From the NCBI GenBank assembly GCA_017456605.1, contig JAFTJA010000007.1:1-64000 (forward strand): a stretch of DNA of 64,000 nucleotides, in the 5' to 3' direction. Shown here in pieces: positions 1 through 7,548 of this stretch. Origin of the DNA: Clostridia bacterium. Lineage in GTDB: Bacteria > Bacillota > Clostridia > Monoglobales > Monoglobaceae. The notes below the pieces were generated by a model. It had not been told where the DNA came from, did no database searches, and worked only from the letters and a program-made list of their open reading frames with translations. Every line of letters starts with the position of its first letter. The stretch's first letter is position 1. The position numbers were made by a program, and so were the translations under genes.

Positions 1-18
1 TGCAAGCCCTTGATATAA

Positions 19-765
19 CTACTCTTCCTCATCCCCATCAGGCATATCCCAAGTGTGGTAAACGTTCTGGACGTCGTCATTATCCTCTAAGATGTCAATG
101 AGCTTTTCAAGGTTCTTAACAGCTTCCGCATCCTCCACCTGAGTGAGAGTCTGTGGGATGTAGCTGATTTCTGCTTGTTCGAACTCATAGCCCTTTGCTT
201 CAAGCGTTTCACGGACACGGCTGAATTCTTCCGGAGCACAAGTAACCTCGAAGCATTCTTCTTCTGCGCTGAAATCCTCTGCACCTGCATCAAGAGCATC
301 CATCATAAGGGTATCTTCATCGATGCTGTCAACCTTGGCAATTACAAGCTGTCCCTTGCGGTCAAACATAAAGCCCACGCTTCCGGTCTGGCCAAGATTT
401 CCGCCGTATTTGTCAAAATAATGTCTCATATCTCCTGCAGTACGGTTTTTGTTGTCGCTCAAGGTTTCTACCATGAAAGCAACACCGCTTGGCCCATAAC
501 CTTCATATACAAGCTCAAAATATTCTTTCGAGCTGTCCTCTCCTGCTGCTTTTTTGATGCTTCTTTGAATTGTATCATTTGGCATATTGTTTGCCTTCGC
601 CTTTGCAATAGCATCGCGAAGCTTTGAATTGCTGTCCGGGTCTGGTCCGCCCTCTTTCACCGCAACAACCAATTCACGGCCGATTTTTGTGAACAGCTTT
701 CCTCTTTTTGCATCAAGGGCGCCTTTCTTTCTCTTGATTGTCGCCCATTTGGAATGTCCTGACAT
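19..765 (-). CDS. yebC: YebC/PmpR family regulator
   Basis: YebC/PmpR/TACO1-family protein, 248 aa, the normal full length. The N-terminus [16 protein letters not shown] is the family hallmark, followed by the [12 protein letters not shown] and [13 protein letters not shown] stretches. Members are described as DNA-binding regulators or as helpers that relieve ribosome stalling; which applies here cannot be told from sequence. The ATG at 765 has a good ribosome binding site (GGAGG, 7-nt spacing). It is the last visible gene of the minus-strand run that follows divIC, 36 nt after the SPFH gene. Confidence 0.95.
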   Translation of the reverse strand: MSGHSKWATIKRKKGALDAKRGKLFTKIGRELVVAVKEGGPDPDSNSKLRDAIAKAKANNMPNDTIQRSIKKAAGEDSSKEYFELVYEGYGPSGVAFMVETLSDNKNRTAGDMRHYFDKYGGNLGQTGSVGFMFDRKGQLVIAKVDSIDEDTLMMDALDAGAEDFSAEEECFEVTCAPEEFSRVRETLEAKGYEFEQAEISYIPQTLTQVEDAEAVKNLEKLIDILEDNDDVQNVYHTWDMPDGDEEE

Positions 766-801
766 TTTCTTTCCTCCTATGTCCTCTTTTGAATAACTTT
801 T

Positions 802-1719
802 CTATTTTTCCTCATCAATTACAGCTTTAAGACCTGCAGCAAGCCCCGCAAGACCCTGTATTTCTGACGGAATAATAATCTTTGTTGCTTTGCCATCTGC
901 CGCTTTCTGAAACGCTTCAAGGCTCTTGATTTTGAGAACAGCATCCTTTGGTGACGCCTCATTCAACATACGAAGACCCGCTGCCGTAGCTTCCTGAACC
1001 GAAAGAATTGCCTGCGCTTCACCTTCAGCTATGCGGATTGCAGACTCTTTTTCAGCCTCAGCTTTAAGAATCTGAGATTCTTTCTCCGCTTCTGCTCTGA
1101 GGATTGCAGCCGCCTTTTCGCCTTCTGCAACCAAAATAGCAGACTTCTTTTCGCCCTCTGCTTTGAGAATAGCCTCACGTCTTTCGCGCTCTGCTTTCAT
1201 CTGTTTCTCCATTGCCTCACGAATTCCCGCAGGCGGAATGATGTTTTTGAGCTCAACGCGGTTAACCTTTATTCCCCAGGGGTCGGTTGCTTCATCAAGA
1301 ATGGAACGCATCTTTGTGTTGATAACATCGCGGCTGGTCAAGCTTTCGTCAAGCTCCATATCGCCGATGATATTTCGGAGAGTGGTCGCCGTAAGGTTTT
1401 CGATAGCAGACATAGGAAGCTCAACGCCGTAAGCATAAAGCTTGGGGTCTGTTATCTGGAAATAAACCACCGTGTCAATCTGCATAGTAACGTTATCTTT
1501 GGTAATAACCGGCTGTGGTGCGAAGTCAACAACCTGCTCTTTAAGTGTAACACGCTTTGCCACTCTGTCAATAAACGGAATTTTTATGTGAAGGCCAACG
1601 CCCCATGTCCCGCTGTATGCACCAAGGCGCTCGATTACATACGCATGAGCCTGAGGAACGACCTTGATATTTGAAACAATCACCGCAATCAAAATTACAA
1701 GTATAATCAAAACAATCAT
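802..1719 (-). CDS. SPFH/band 7 (paraslipin-like) membrane protein
   Basis: 305-aa stomatin/prohibitin-like protein. One N-terminal membrane segment (about residues 2-16) leads into an SPFH domain (about 20-180, with VIERLGAYSGTW near the start). Then comes a long Ala/Glu/Lys coiled coil with repeating AEGEKKSAILVAEGEK units (about 175-235). Such proteins oligomerise into membrane microdomain scaffolds. It lies directly downstream of an NfeD gene, the classic partner pair. ATG at 1719 with a GAGG site. The substrate or client is unknown. Confidence 0.92.
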   Translation of the reverse strand: MIVLIILVILIAVIVSNIKVVPQAHAYVIERLGAYSGTWGVGLHIKIPFIDRVAKRVTLKEQVVDFAPQPVITKDNVTMQIDTVVYFQITDPKLYAYGVELPMSAIENLTATTLRNIIGDMELDESLTSRDVINTKMRSILDEATDPWGIKVNRVELKNIIPPAGIREAMEKQMKAERERREAILKAEGEKKSAILVAEGEKAAAILRAEAEKESQILKAEAEKESAIRIAEGEAQAILSVQEATAAGLRMLNEASPKDAVLKIKSLEAFQKAADGKATKIIIPSEIQGLAGLAAGLKAVIDEEK

Positions 1720-1749
1720 TAAAACATCCTCACTTTCTTAAATATATTT

Positions 1750-2184
1750 TTATTTTTTTGCTGAAACAACAACACGAACACCCTCAAGTGCCTCAACCAC
1801 AACCGGAGTTTCCTCTTCAAGGGTTTCGCCGTTTCTGGTTTTTGCGGACCATACCTGACCCATCACCTTGACCTGTCCGCTATTTTCTATTGTGTCTATC
1901 TTTTGAGTGACAATACCCTCTTTCAAAATTACCCGGTCGGCATTGGTTGCAACAGTCTTTTTTGATACAAACTTTTTAGCCAATGGCCGTGTCAAAAGAA
2001 CGAGCACAGCAGAAAGCACAACAAAGATTGTTATCTGTGCTCCAACCCCGGCTCCCAACGCTGCAAAAACCGCAGTGACAAGAGCCGATACTGCAAACCA
2101 CAGAGTAATCAGATTTACGGTTGATGCCTCAATTATTCCCAAAACCACCGCTGCCAGTATCCAAAAAATTGTTAACTGCGTCAT
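1750..2184 (-). CDS. NfeD family membrane protein
   Basis: NfeD-like protein of 144 aa. Several hydrophobic segments fill about residues 1-75 and are followed by a C-terminal OB-fold-like beta domain (about 85-144, with GQVKVMGQVWSAK). NfeD proteins act with SPFH proteins, and the SPFH gene follows 30 nt downstream. I chose the ATG at 2184 over a TTG six codons upstream because the AGGAG site is spaced 8 nt from this ATG and overlaps the TTG reading. Length fits the short, protease-free NfeD class. Confidence 0.9.
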   Translation of the reverse strand: MTQLTIFWILAAVVLGIIEASTVNLITLWFAVSALVTAVFAALGAGVGAQITIFVVLSAVLVLLTRPLAKKFVSKKTVATNADRVILKEGIVTQKIDTIENSGQVKVMGQVWSAKTRNGETLEEETPVVVEALEGVRVVVSAKK

Positions 2185-2262
2185 AAGTATCACTCCTCTC
2201 AAAAATTCCCATATTTTATTTAAAAACAGAGCAACGGAACTTAAAAAGTTCCGTCACGCAGA

Positions 2263-2715
2263 CTAATACGCTCTTTTATAACCACCGTTGCGCTTACCCT
2301 CTGTGTTCCTTTTGAGGTCCTGGATTTTTTCGTCGCTGTCCTGCTTGAATTTCAGGAGCTTGTCTTCAAAAGACATTCCTTCCATTTCGCGTCTCTTGTG
2401 AGAAAATTCAAAAACCTCGGGAGCACCTTGGAGCGCACCGCTTTTCTTTGGACGGTCTTCTCTTTTCTTTCTGGCTTTTTCTTCGGTGGCTTTTTTTATT
2501 GACAGACTTATTTTACCCTTTTCGTCAACGGAAATAACCTTGACCTTGATGCTTTGTCCCATTGTAAGGTGCTTTGAAATGTCATCAACATACTCGCTCG
2601 AAACCTCCGAAATATGTACAAGCCCGGTCTTTCCGTCTTCAAGCTCAACAAAAGCCCCAAACGCCGCAAGCCCCGAAACCTTTCCACGAAGTATTGCTCC
2701 TTCTTCAATCTGCAT
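2263..2715 (-). CDS. yabR: S1 RNA-binding domain protein (YabR/GSP13-like)
   Basis: 150 aa. An N-terminal S1 OB-fold (about residues 1-72) contains GAILRGKVSGLAAFGAFVEL and GKISLSIKK, followed by a basic, low-complexity tail. It resembles B. subtilis YabR/general stress protein 13, which is thought to associate with ribosomes or RNA. The position after divIC and near yabP/yabQ matches the conserved yabP-yabQ-divIC-yabR order. ATG at 2715 with an AGGAGG-like site further upstream than usual. Confidence 0.88.
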   Translation of the reverse strand: MQIEEGAILRGKVSGLAAFGAFVELEDGKTGLVHISEVSSEYVDDISKHLTMGQSIKVKVISVDEKGKISLSIKKATEEKARKKREDRPKKSGALQGAPEVFEFSHKRREMEGMSFEDKLLKFKQDSDEKIQDLKRNTEGKRNGGYKRAY

Positions 2716-2795
2716 AACCTAAAAAATCCTCCTCAAAATGTCAAACCTTGACATTCTCTGTATAAATCGGATGCTTTATCCGCACTTTTTCATCA

Positions 2796-3110
2796 TTACT
2801 TTTGGTTTATGTCAATAAAAACCCGTTCATTTGCTTTGACAAGCCCCAGTTTCTCTCTGGCGGTACGCTCGACGTATTCGTCTGTCCCCGCTTTTTCAAG
2901 CTCGTCTTTCAGCATCTGCTGTTCAATCTGTGCCGCAGCAATTTTGTCCTGATATTCCTGAGCCAAATCATCACACTGTGAAAGGCTTATTTGTTGTTTC
3001 ACCAAGGTAACCACAACATAAACGCACACAAAACAAACCACCAGAAGTTTTATCAGGTTTTTTGCCGATATTTTTTTATTGTTCTTTTTGTTGAAATCTC
3101 TTTTTCCCAT
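2796..3110 (-). CDS. divIC: Septum formation initiator DivIC/FtsB-like
   Basis: 104-aa bitopic membrane protein. A basic N-terminal tail (KRDFNKKNNKK) precedes one membrane helix (about residues 21-41), a coiled coil (about 42-80, LAQEYQDKIAAAQIEQQML), and the typical ending with YVERTAREKLGLVK. The family joins FtsL in the divisome. It sits between the sporulation gene yabQ and yabR, but a consensus sigma-A promoter directly upstream should allow vegetative expression independent of yabPQ. Confidence 0.9.
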   Translation of the reverse strand: MGKRDFNKKNNKKISAKNLIKLLVVCFVCVYVVVTLVKQQISLSQCDDLAQEYQDKIAAAQIEQQMLKDELEKAGTDEYVERTAREKLGLVKANERVFIDINQK

Positions 3111-3164
3111 AAGACCCTATACCCCGTAAAAGCAAGGCGAACACACCTATCCTATTGTAATGTA

Positions 3165-3193
3165 ATTATATATCAAGCCTTGTCCTTTGTCAA
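3165..3193 (-). promoter_or_regulatory. Sigma-A promoter for divIC
   Basis: Read on the minus strand: TTGACA (3188-3193), a 17-nt spacer, then TATAAT (3165-3170), a perfect consensus match. It lies 55 nt upstream of divIC. It separates the sporulation genes yabP-yabQ from the housekeeping genes downstream. Confidence 0.85.
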
Positions 3194-3203
3194 TACTTAA
3201 GCC

Positions 3204-3713
3204 TCACTTTTTTCTCAGCATAATCCGTGCTTTTTTTATCCTCAACCGGGCTTTGTCGCTGCTCCGCCTTGCGGCACTCTTTGCCCGTCTTATTTTTTCT
3301 CCTGTATACCACATAACAACATGCACCGGCTTTTTGAGCGCTTTCATAATAAGCATAACGGGGAAAAGCACCACTTTCAGAATTCTCCGCACGATTTCAA
3401 CCGTCCACCTTATAACAAAGGTGCTGGCGTTTAAAATGCGATTTTTCACAATCACAGCATAAAGCACAGCACCAAGTCCTCCGCCTATGAACCCTTGCCA
3501 ACGGATTTCCCCGCTGTTTTTGAGGTATGCAGCGCAAAACAATATAACCGCCGCCAGCGTCATAAACAGTATATCTTCAACATTCACCACCGCATCGGAC
3601 GGTCTGTGGACTCTGCGGCTTATCCTCAAGATATCATAAAGAAACGCCGCACATACTCCTGCCACAAAGCTGGCAAGAAAAAAAACCGTTTCTGTCCAAA
3701 CCGTCGAATACAT
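3204..3713 (-). CDS. yabQ: Spore cortex biosynthesis protein YabQ
   Basis: 169-aa integral membrane protein with an N-terminal FLASFVAGVCAAFLYDILRISRR segment region, further helices to about residue 80, and a strongly basic C-terminal tail. This is the YabQ layout; in B. subtilis YabQ is needed for cortex formation and locates to the outer forespore membrane. It follows yabP by 11 nt, and the ATG at 3713 has a good AAGGAG site. Its presence indicates a spore-former. Confidence 0.9.
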   Translation of the reverse strand: MYSTVWTETVFFLASFVAGVCAAFLYDILRISRRVHRPSDAVVNVEDILFMTLAAVILFCAAYLKNSGEIRWQGFIGGGLGAVLYAVIVKNRILNASTFVIRWTVEIVRRILKVVLFPVMLIMKALKKPVHVVMWYTGEKIRRAKSAARRSSDKARLRIKKARIMLRKK

Positions 3714-3724
3714 TTTTTATCTCC

Positions 3725-4024
3725 TTATCTGAAAATTTTTCCAAAAAAACTGCCCTTGTCACTTTTATGGCCTTCGGCATATTCTATGCTGTCTATTTCT
3801 CCCTCAAGCTCCATCTCACCTTTTTCCACATTGAGCCGATTTATCCTCAGCTGCGCACCTGAAACGGTCATAACCCCCTCGGTGGTGTACGCAACAATCT
3901 TGTCGTCGTCAAAGCTGTCCACATCCTCCACACCCGAAACCGTCATTTTTCGTCTTTCTTCCATCACAACGTTGTGAAAAAAATCCTCTCTTCGCCTTTC
4001 TTCCACCTTCGCACAACCTTTCAT
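3725..4024 (-). CDS. yabP: Sporulation protein YabP
   Basis: 99-aa YabP/YqfC-family protein. The conserved core HNVVMEERRKMTVSGVEDV, DSFDDDKIVAYTTEGVMTV and the RINRLNVEKGEMELEGEID region fill most of the protein. YabP is required for cortex assembly during sporulation. It heads the yabP-yabQ pair. The start could be ATG 4024 (used here) or the internal ATG of VMEERRK; the longer form matches family length better. Confidence 0.9.
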   Translation of the reverse strand: MKGCAKVEERRREDFFHNVVMEERRKMTVSGVEDVDSFDDDKIVAYTTEGVMTVSGAQLRINRLNVEKGEMELEGEIDSIEYAEGHKSDKGSFFGKIFR

Positions 4025-4061
4025 TTAAACATTTTCTTTCATCATAAATATATTTGCCTAC

Positions 4062-4099
4062 AAAAAAAATATGCAGAAACCATATGATTTCTGCATATT
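4062..4099 (-). terminator. Terminator after mecA
   Basis: Perfect stem (AATATGCAGAAA / TTTCTGCATATT, 4068-4099) with an 8-nt loop. It is followed on the minus strand by a run of T. It lies 12 nt past the mecA stop and would insulate yabP from mecA. Confidence 0.8.
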
Positions 4100-4110
4100 A
4101 GGTTTTATTT

Positions 4111-4728
4111 TTACCTGAAATATCTCGCAATACATTCCACCGCATTCTTCTCTATCATCAACAGCCCGTGCTCACCCAAAACGCCCTTAAAAATGACCGG
4201 GTCCTTTACTTTCTCAGCAAATTCCGAGAGGGTGTTTTCCATCTTGAAAAGTCCAAATGTGTCCGCAGGACTCAGCTCCAGAAAGAATTCTCCCTGATAT
4301 TTCATAAGTCGGCTTTCGCCAATATATTCCTGGAAAATTTCCCTGACGCCGCTACACAGGGCTTCAAAATCGCCAAACCGAAAAATCCTCAGCATCTGCC
4401 GTCCGGGCCTGCGCCTGATTTTGAATTCCACCTGCTTTATGCGCTTTCCCGCACTGACTAAAGCTTCTGCAAATTCCTTTTCGTTTTCAAGCTTGCTAAC
4501 CACAAGTACAAAGCCATTGTTGTCAGCCGTCGCCGTTTCAACCATAAGCTGGGCTTTTTCCACACGGAAATCCAAATCCCGTTCCGCCAGCCTCAACACG
4601 TGGTGAAACATATTCTGAGCTTCGGGGGTATGGTCGGTAAAATTTTTCAAATCCACATTCCACGCCCTTACATCCTCTGCCTCAACAACAATCTTTATTT
4701 TATTTTCGCTGAGCCTTTCAATCCGCAT
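4111..4728 (-). CDS. mecA: Adaptor protein MecA
   Basis: 205 aa, MecA family. The N-terminal target-binding domain MRIERLSENKIKIVVEAEDV is diagnostic, and an acidic/aromatic C-terminal domain (about 110-205) would contact ClpC. MecA delivers substrates to ClpCP for degradation; in B. subtilis targets include ComK, but no competence gene is visible here. It is monocistronic, with its own promoter-like sequence and a terminator. The ATG at 4728 follows GGAGGTGAATGTGA. Confidence 0.92.
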   Translation of the reverse strand: MRIERLSENKIKIVVEAEDVRAWNVDLKNFTDHTPEAQNMFHHVLRLAERDLDFRVEKAQLMVETATADNNGFVLVVSKLENEKEFAEALVSAGKRIKQVEFKIRRRPGRQMLRIFRFGDFEALCSGVREIFQEYIGESRLMKYQGEFFLELSPADTFGLFKMENTLSEFAEKVKDPVIFKGVLGEHGLLMIEKNAVECIARYFR

Positions 4729-4799
4729 TCACATTCACCTCCGAAAAAAATATATGTCAAAGCTACGGAAAAATTACATAACAACTAATTCTTTGTCTA

Positions 4800-4828
4800 A
4801 TTATACAACATTTTGTCGCATTTGAAAA
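4800..4828 (-). promoter_or_regulatory. Likely sigma-A promoter for mecA
   Basis: Minus strand: TTTTCA (4823-4828), a 17-nt spacer, TATAAT (4800-4805). The -10 is perfect and the -35 matches 4 of 6 positions. It would give a leader of about 65 nt. Confidence 0.55.
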
Positions 4829-4878
4829 GACTAAATTTTTTCCATATCGACTTTTTTGAAAAAACAATATTTTCCCTA

Positions 4879-4907
4879 TTGAATTTTATCAAAAAATATG
4901 CTAAGAT
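4879..4907 (+). promoter_or_regulatory. Sigma-A promoter of the 6S-like RNA
   Basis: TTGAAT (4879-4884), a 17-nt spacer, TAAGAT (4902-4907). Expected start near 4914, just before the 6S-like sequence and with no coding sequence downstream until 5229. Confidence 0.7.
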
Positions 4908-4913
4908 ACCATT

Positions 4914-5085
4914 ACAAAAACAAATGCTACCCTGCGATGTACGTAATTTGGGCACAATGTAAAACCAACACTTTTTCAAAGGGATTTTCTCTCCGGATGC
5001 GGCGCACATGCCTCCCCAGATTTTTCTGCGGCCAGTGGACTTGTAATGTATTCGGGATTTAGCCCACCTGCCATGCAGGTTTTTA
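4914..5085 (+). ncRNA. ssrS: Candidate 6S RNA
   Basis: About 170 nt between a sigma-A promoter and a T-run, with no gene inside. The 5' part (CCCTGCGATGTACG at about 4930, then TTTGGGC) resembles the conserved 5' arm of 6S RNA. It can pair with the 3' part: GGGC with GCCC at 5062-5065, and CCTGC..ATG with the CATGCAGG ending at 5079. This leaves the long, mostly unpaired middle expected of 6S, the promoter mimic that binds sigma-70-type RNA polymerase holoenzyme. Called from primary-sequence resemblance and hand folding only. Confidence 0.65.
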
Positions 5086-5090
5086 CTTTG

Positions 5091-5126
5091 ACCCACCTAC
5101 GGCATAGGCGGGGCTTTGTTTTTTTT
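5091..5126 (+). terminator. Rho-independent terminator downstream of 6S-like RNA
   Basis: Stem CCCACCTA / TAGGCGGG (one mismatch) with a 5-nt loop, then GCTTTG and a run of eight T. It provides a second stop just after the 6S 3' hairpin and protects rsmD from read-through. Confidence 0.6.
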
Positions 5127-5167
5127 GCGATTTTTTTATTGTACTTTCAAAAATTTTCTCAAAAACC

Positions 5168-5195
5168 TTGACAAAATCTCTAATTTATATAAAAT
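5168..5195 (+). promoter_or_regulatory. Sigma-A promoter for rsmD-coaD
   Basis: TTGACA (5168-5173), a 16-nt spacer, TAAAAT (5190-5195). It sits 34 nt upstream of the rsmD start. Confidence 0.65.
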
Positions 5196-5228
5196 ATAAG
5201 TATACTTATTTGATAATGGGGTGATTGT

Positions 5229-5783
5229 GTGCGGGTTATTTCAGGCTCGGCAAGAGGTCGGAAGCTCATTGCGCCAAACGGTCTTGATACCCGTCCCACC
5301 ACAGACAGAGTTAAAGAGTCTATTTTCAATATAATTATGCCATATCTTCCGGCGAACTGTGTTTTAGACCTTTTTTCCGGTAGCGGTGCCATGGGGATTG
5401 AGTCCCTAAGTCGTGGTTCAAATCACTGCACTTTTGTGGAAAACAACAAAGATGCACAAAAGGTTACCGTTCAGAACATTGAACTTTCAAAAGTTGGCGA
5501 CCGTGCCGATGTGGTTTTTGGCGACGCTATGGAATATCTGGACAAGTCAAATCGCCAATTCGACGTGATTTTTCTTGACCCACCTTATAACACCGGCCTT
5601 TTGACCAAGGCAATAACCAAAATTTTTGAAAACAATCTTCTGTCCGGCAATGGCATCATTGTTGCCGAAAGTGAGTATATGGGCGAAGAACCCACTTCTG
5701 ATTTTTTTAGCATCAAAAAAACTGCAAAATATGGAAAGACCACGGTTTTCATTTTGCAGAAAAAGACTTTTCAGGGAGAATGA
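5229..5783 (+). CDS. rsmD: 16S rRNA (guanine(966)-N2)-methyltransferase RsmD
   Basis: 184 aa, class I SAM-dependent methyltransferase. [13 protein letters not shown] and [15 protein letters not shown] are typical N-terminal RsmD motifs. The SAM-binding [14 protein letters not shown] is near residue 47 and the catalytic DPPY near residue 118. It methylates G966 of 16S rRNA in the assembled 30S subunit. GTG start at 5229 with an upstream GGGGTG. It is followed immediately by coaD, a very common pairing. Confidence 0.93.
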   Translation: MRVISGSARGRKLIAPNGLDTRPTTDRVKESIFNIIMPYLPANCVLDLFSGSGAMGIESLSRGSNHCTFVENNKDAQKVTVQNIELSKVGDRADVVFGDAMEYLDKSNRQFDVIFLDPPYNTGLLTKAITKIFENNLLSGNGIIVAESEYMGEEPTSDFFSIKKTAKYGKTTVFILQKKTFQGE

Positions 5784-5787
5784 ACAT

Positions 5788-6267
5788 ATGAAAGTAGCTG
5801 TCTATCCGGGAAGCTTTGACCCTTGCACAAACGGACATCTTGATATTATCACACGTGCATCCGGTCTTTTTGAGAAAGTGGTCGTAGCAGTCTTAATCAA
5901 CGAAAAAAAACACCCTCTTTTCACTTTGGAAGAAAGGGTTTCCATGCTCAAAGAGGTGACACACCATCTGCCGAATGTCGAGGTGGTTGCTTTTTCAGGA
6001 CTGTTGGCTGACTTTATGCGACAGAACAATTATTCAATCATCATAAAAGGTCTCCGTGCGGTTTCCGACTTCGAATATGAATTCCAGATGGCTCTTACCA
6101 ACCGCACTCTGTTTGACAAGATTGAAACTGTTTTCATCCCTTCGAGCTCTGAGTTTATGTTTCTCAGTTCAAGTATAGTAAAGGAAGTTGCAAAATACAA
6201 CGGCGATCTCTCTCCTTTGGTTCCGCAAAGGCTGATACCAAGGATTATGAGCCGTTTTGGATATTAA
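5788..6267 (+). CDS. coaD: Phosphopantetheine adenylyltransferase CoaD
   Basis: 159 aa, full length for CoaD (penultimate step of coenzyme A synthesis, phosphopantetheine plus ATP to dephospho-CoA). The nucleotidyltransferase signature [10 protein letters not shown] is at about residues 8-17, [18 protein letters not shown] lies mid-protein, and SSSIVKEVA gives the C-terminal ATP-binding motif. I chose ATG 5788, 4 nt after the rsmD stop, because GGGAG lies just upstream; the longer reading runs back through rsmD. Confidence 0.95.
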   Translation: MKVAVYPGSFDPCTNGHLDIITRASGLFEKVVVAVLINEKKHPLFTLEERVSMLKEVTHHLPNVEVVAFSGLLADFMRQNNYSIIIKGLRAVSDFEYEFQMALTNRTLFDKIETVFIPSSSEFMFLSSSIVKEVAKYNGDLSPLVPQRLIPRIMSRFGY

Positions 6268-6297
6268 ATTCCGTATAATTTTAAGGAGGTAACAAAT

Positions 6298-6762
6298 ATG
6301 GACGTAGGTGCTTTGGATTTAATAAGCGAATTGGAGGATATTATCGACAAGGGCGTGGCAGTTCCTTTCACAGGTCGTTGTATGCTTGACAAAGAGGAGC
6401 TTCTTGAAATCATTCAAGAAATCCGCCTCAAGCTCCCCACAGACCTTGAACAGGCAAAGTGGATAAAGGCAGAACGCCAGAACATTATCAACGACGCAAA
6501 CAAAGAAGCAGAAGAAATCATCAAGATAGCAAACGACAAGCTTATTGCTATGATTGACGAAAACGAAATTACAAAGAAAGCTATGGCTGCCGCTGCTGAA
6601 ATCACAACAACTGCCAACGCAGAAGCTCAGGCTGCCAAGAATTCTTCATATCAGTATGCTGATTATCTTCTGGAGAACGTTGAAACCGTTGTTCAGAAAA
6701 CCATCCGCGACCTTGAACAGTGCATCACCATCGTCAAAGAAAACAGAAATCAGCTGAAATAA
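6298..6762 (+). CDS. Coiled-coil protein of unknown function
   Basis: 154 aa, mostly helical. The start MDVGALDLISELEDIID with GRCMLDKEELLEIIQEIR is often seen in Clostridia in the gene following coaD. A long heptad-rich region follows (about 50-150), reminiscent of V-ATPase subunit E or DivIVA-type coiled coils, but I see no catalytic motif. Strong AAGGAGG site 7 nt before the ATG. It is the last gene before the folate riboswitch. A cell-shape or membrane scaffold role is only a guess. Confidence 0.8.
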   Translation: MDVGALDLISELEDIIDKGVAVPFTGRCMLDKEELLEIIQEIRLKLPTDLEQAKWIKAERQNIINDANKEAEEIIKIANDKLIAMIDENEITKKAMAAAAEITTTANAEAQAAKNSSYQYADYLLENVETVVQKTIRDLEQCITIVKENRNQLK

Positions 6763-6780
6763 CTTTTAGAAAATATTTTT

Positions 6781-6893
6781 AGCAAAGTAGGATATGGCGC
6801 GTCAAGTGAGAGGCAGACGGGAAGTTGCTGTCGCTACGAAAAGTCCAAGGGATTTTGGGCTTGCGGTGCCTTGTCCGCATTCCGTTGCTGCAC
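6781..6893 (+). promoter_or_regulatory. Tetrahydrofolate (THF) riboswitch
   Basis: The sequence carries the ordered conserved blocks of the THF riboswitch: AGTAGG, GCGCGTCAAGTG, CGGGAAGTTG, CGAA, GCGGTG and CCGCATTCC. The ends pair (AGCA with TGCT) to form P1. It lies directly upstream of a folate transporter gene and folC, the expected targets. A terminator hairpin follows at 6927-6960, so ligand-dependent transcription attenuation is likely: folate bound gives termination. Confidence 0.88.
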
Positions 6894-6926
6894 AGAATTT
6901 GATTGCATTGAAACAAACAAATGAAC

Positions 6927-6960
6927 AAAGCCTTTTGCAGTGATGTAAAAGGCTTTTTGT
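6927..6960 (+). terminator. Attenuator terminator of the THF riboswitch
   Basis: Stem AAAGCCTTTT / AAAAGGCTTT with a 10-nt loop, then TTTG. It lies between the riboswitch aptamer and the folate transporter start. Confidence 0.75.
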
Positions 6961-6993
6961 GTGCAAAAATAACTTTGAAAGGTTTTGATTTTT

Positions 6994-7530
6994 ATGAAAG
7001 CTACACCGTCAGGTATCAAAAAATTGGTTTTTATGTCTCTTTTTGTTGCTCTTACCATAGTGTGCGTGCGTTTTCTCTCCATAGAAAATACAATAATCCG
7101 CATTTCCTTGGGCTTTATACCTTTGTCGGTTTCCGGCATGACCCTGGGGGCATTGCCTGCGGGGGCTATCGCCCTGGCAGCTGATGTTCTGGGAATGATT
7201 ATAAACAGTCGCGGGGGAGTTTACTTTTTCCCCTTTGGTATAAGCGAATTTCTTTACGGTTTCAGTTTCGGTTTTATCCTTTACAAGAAAAATCCGTCGT
7301 TTATTAAACTGAGTCTTTTCCTTGTTCTGCAGTTTATAATAATAAATCTTGCCTTGGGTTCTTTGTGGATTTATCTTTACAATATGTTTATAATCGGCAC
7401 GCCAAAAACTTTTTGTCTTGTTTTTTCAACCCGAACAATTTCCGCAGCAGCGCAGCTGCCTGTGCAGATTGTTGTTATAAACCTCCTTCAAAAATACCTT
7501 GCACCACAAATTAAAAGATTTAATATTTAG
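6994..7530 (+). CDS. folT: ECF transporter S component, folate-type
   Basis: 178-aa integral membrane protein with about five or six helices. The N-terminus KKLVFMSLFVALTIVCVRFL and GALPAGAIALAADVLGMII match folate-specific S components of energy-coupling-factor transporters, which capture folate and use shared EcfAT ATPases encoded elsewhere. The call rests on topology, the THF riboswitch upstream and folC 18 nt downstream. ATG 6994 is preferred to the TTG three codons upstream because of spacing to AAAGG. Confidence 0.82.
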   Translation: MKATPSGIKKLVFMSLFVALTIVCVRFLSIENTIIRISLGFIPLSVSGMTLGALPAGAIALAADVLGMIINSRGGVYFFPFGISEFLYGFSFGFILYKKNPSFIKLSLFLVLQFIIINLALGSLWIYLYNMFIIGTPKTFCLVFSTRTISAAAQLPVQIVVINLLQKYLAPQIKRFNI

Positions 7531-7548
7531 TCAAAGGATGACCTTTTT

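Noticed and set aside
4797-5096. 99-codon minus-strand open frame in the mecA-rsmD gap
   Set aside because: It is antisense to the 6S-like transcription unit, has no ribosome binding site and no recognisable protein features.
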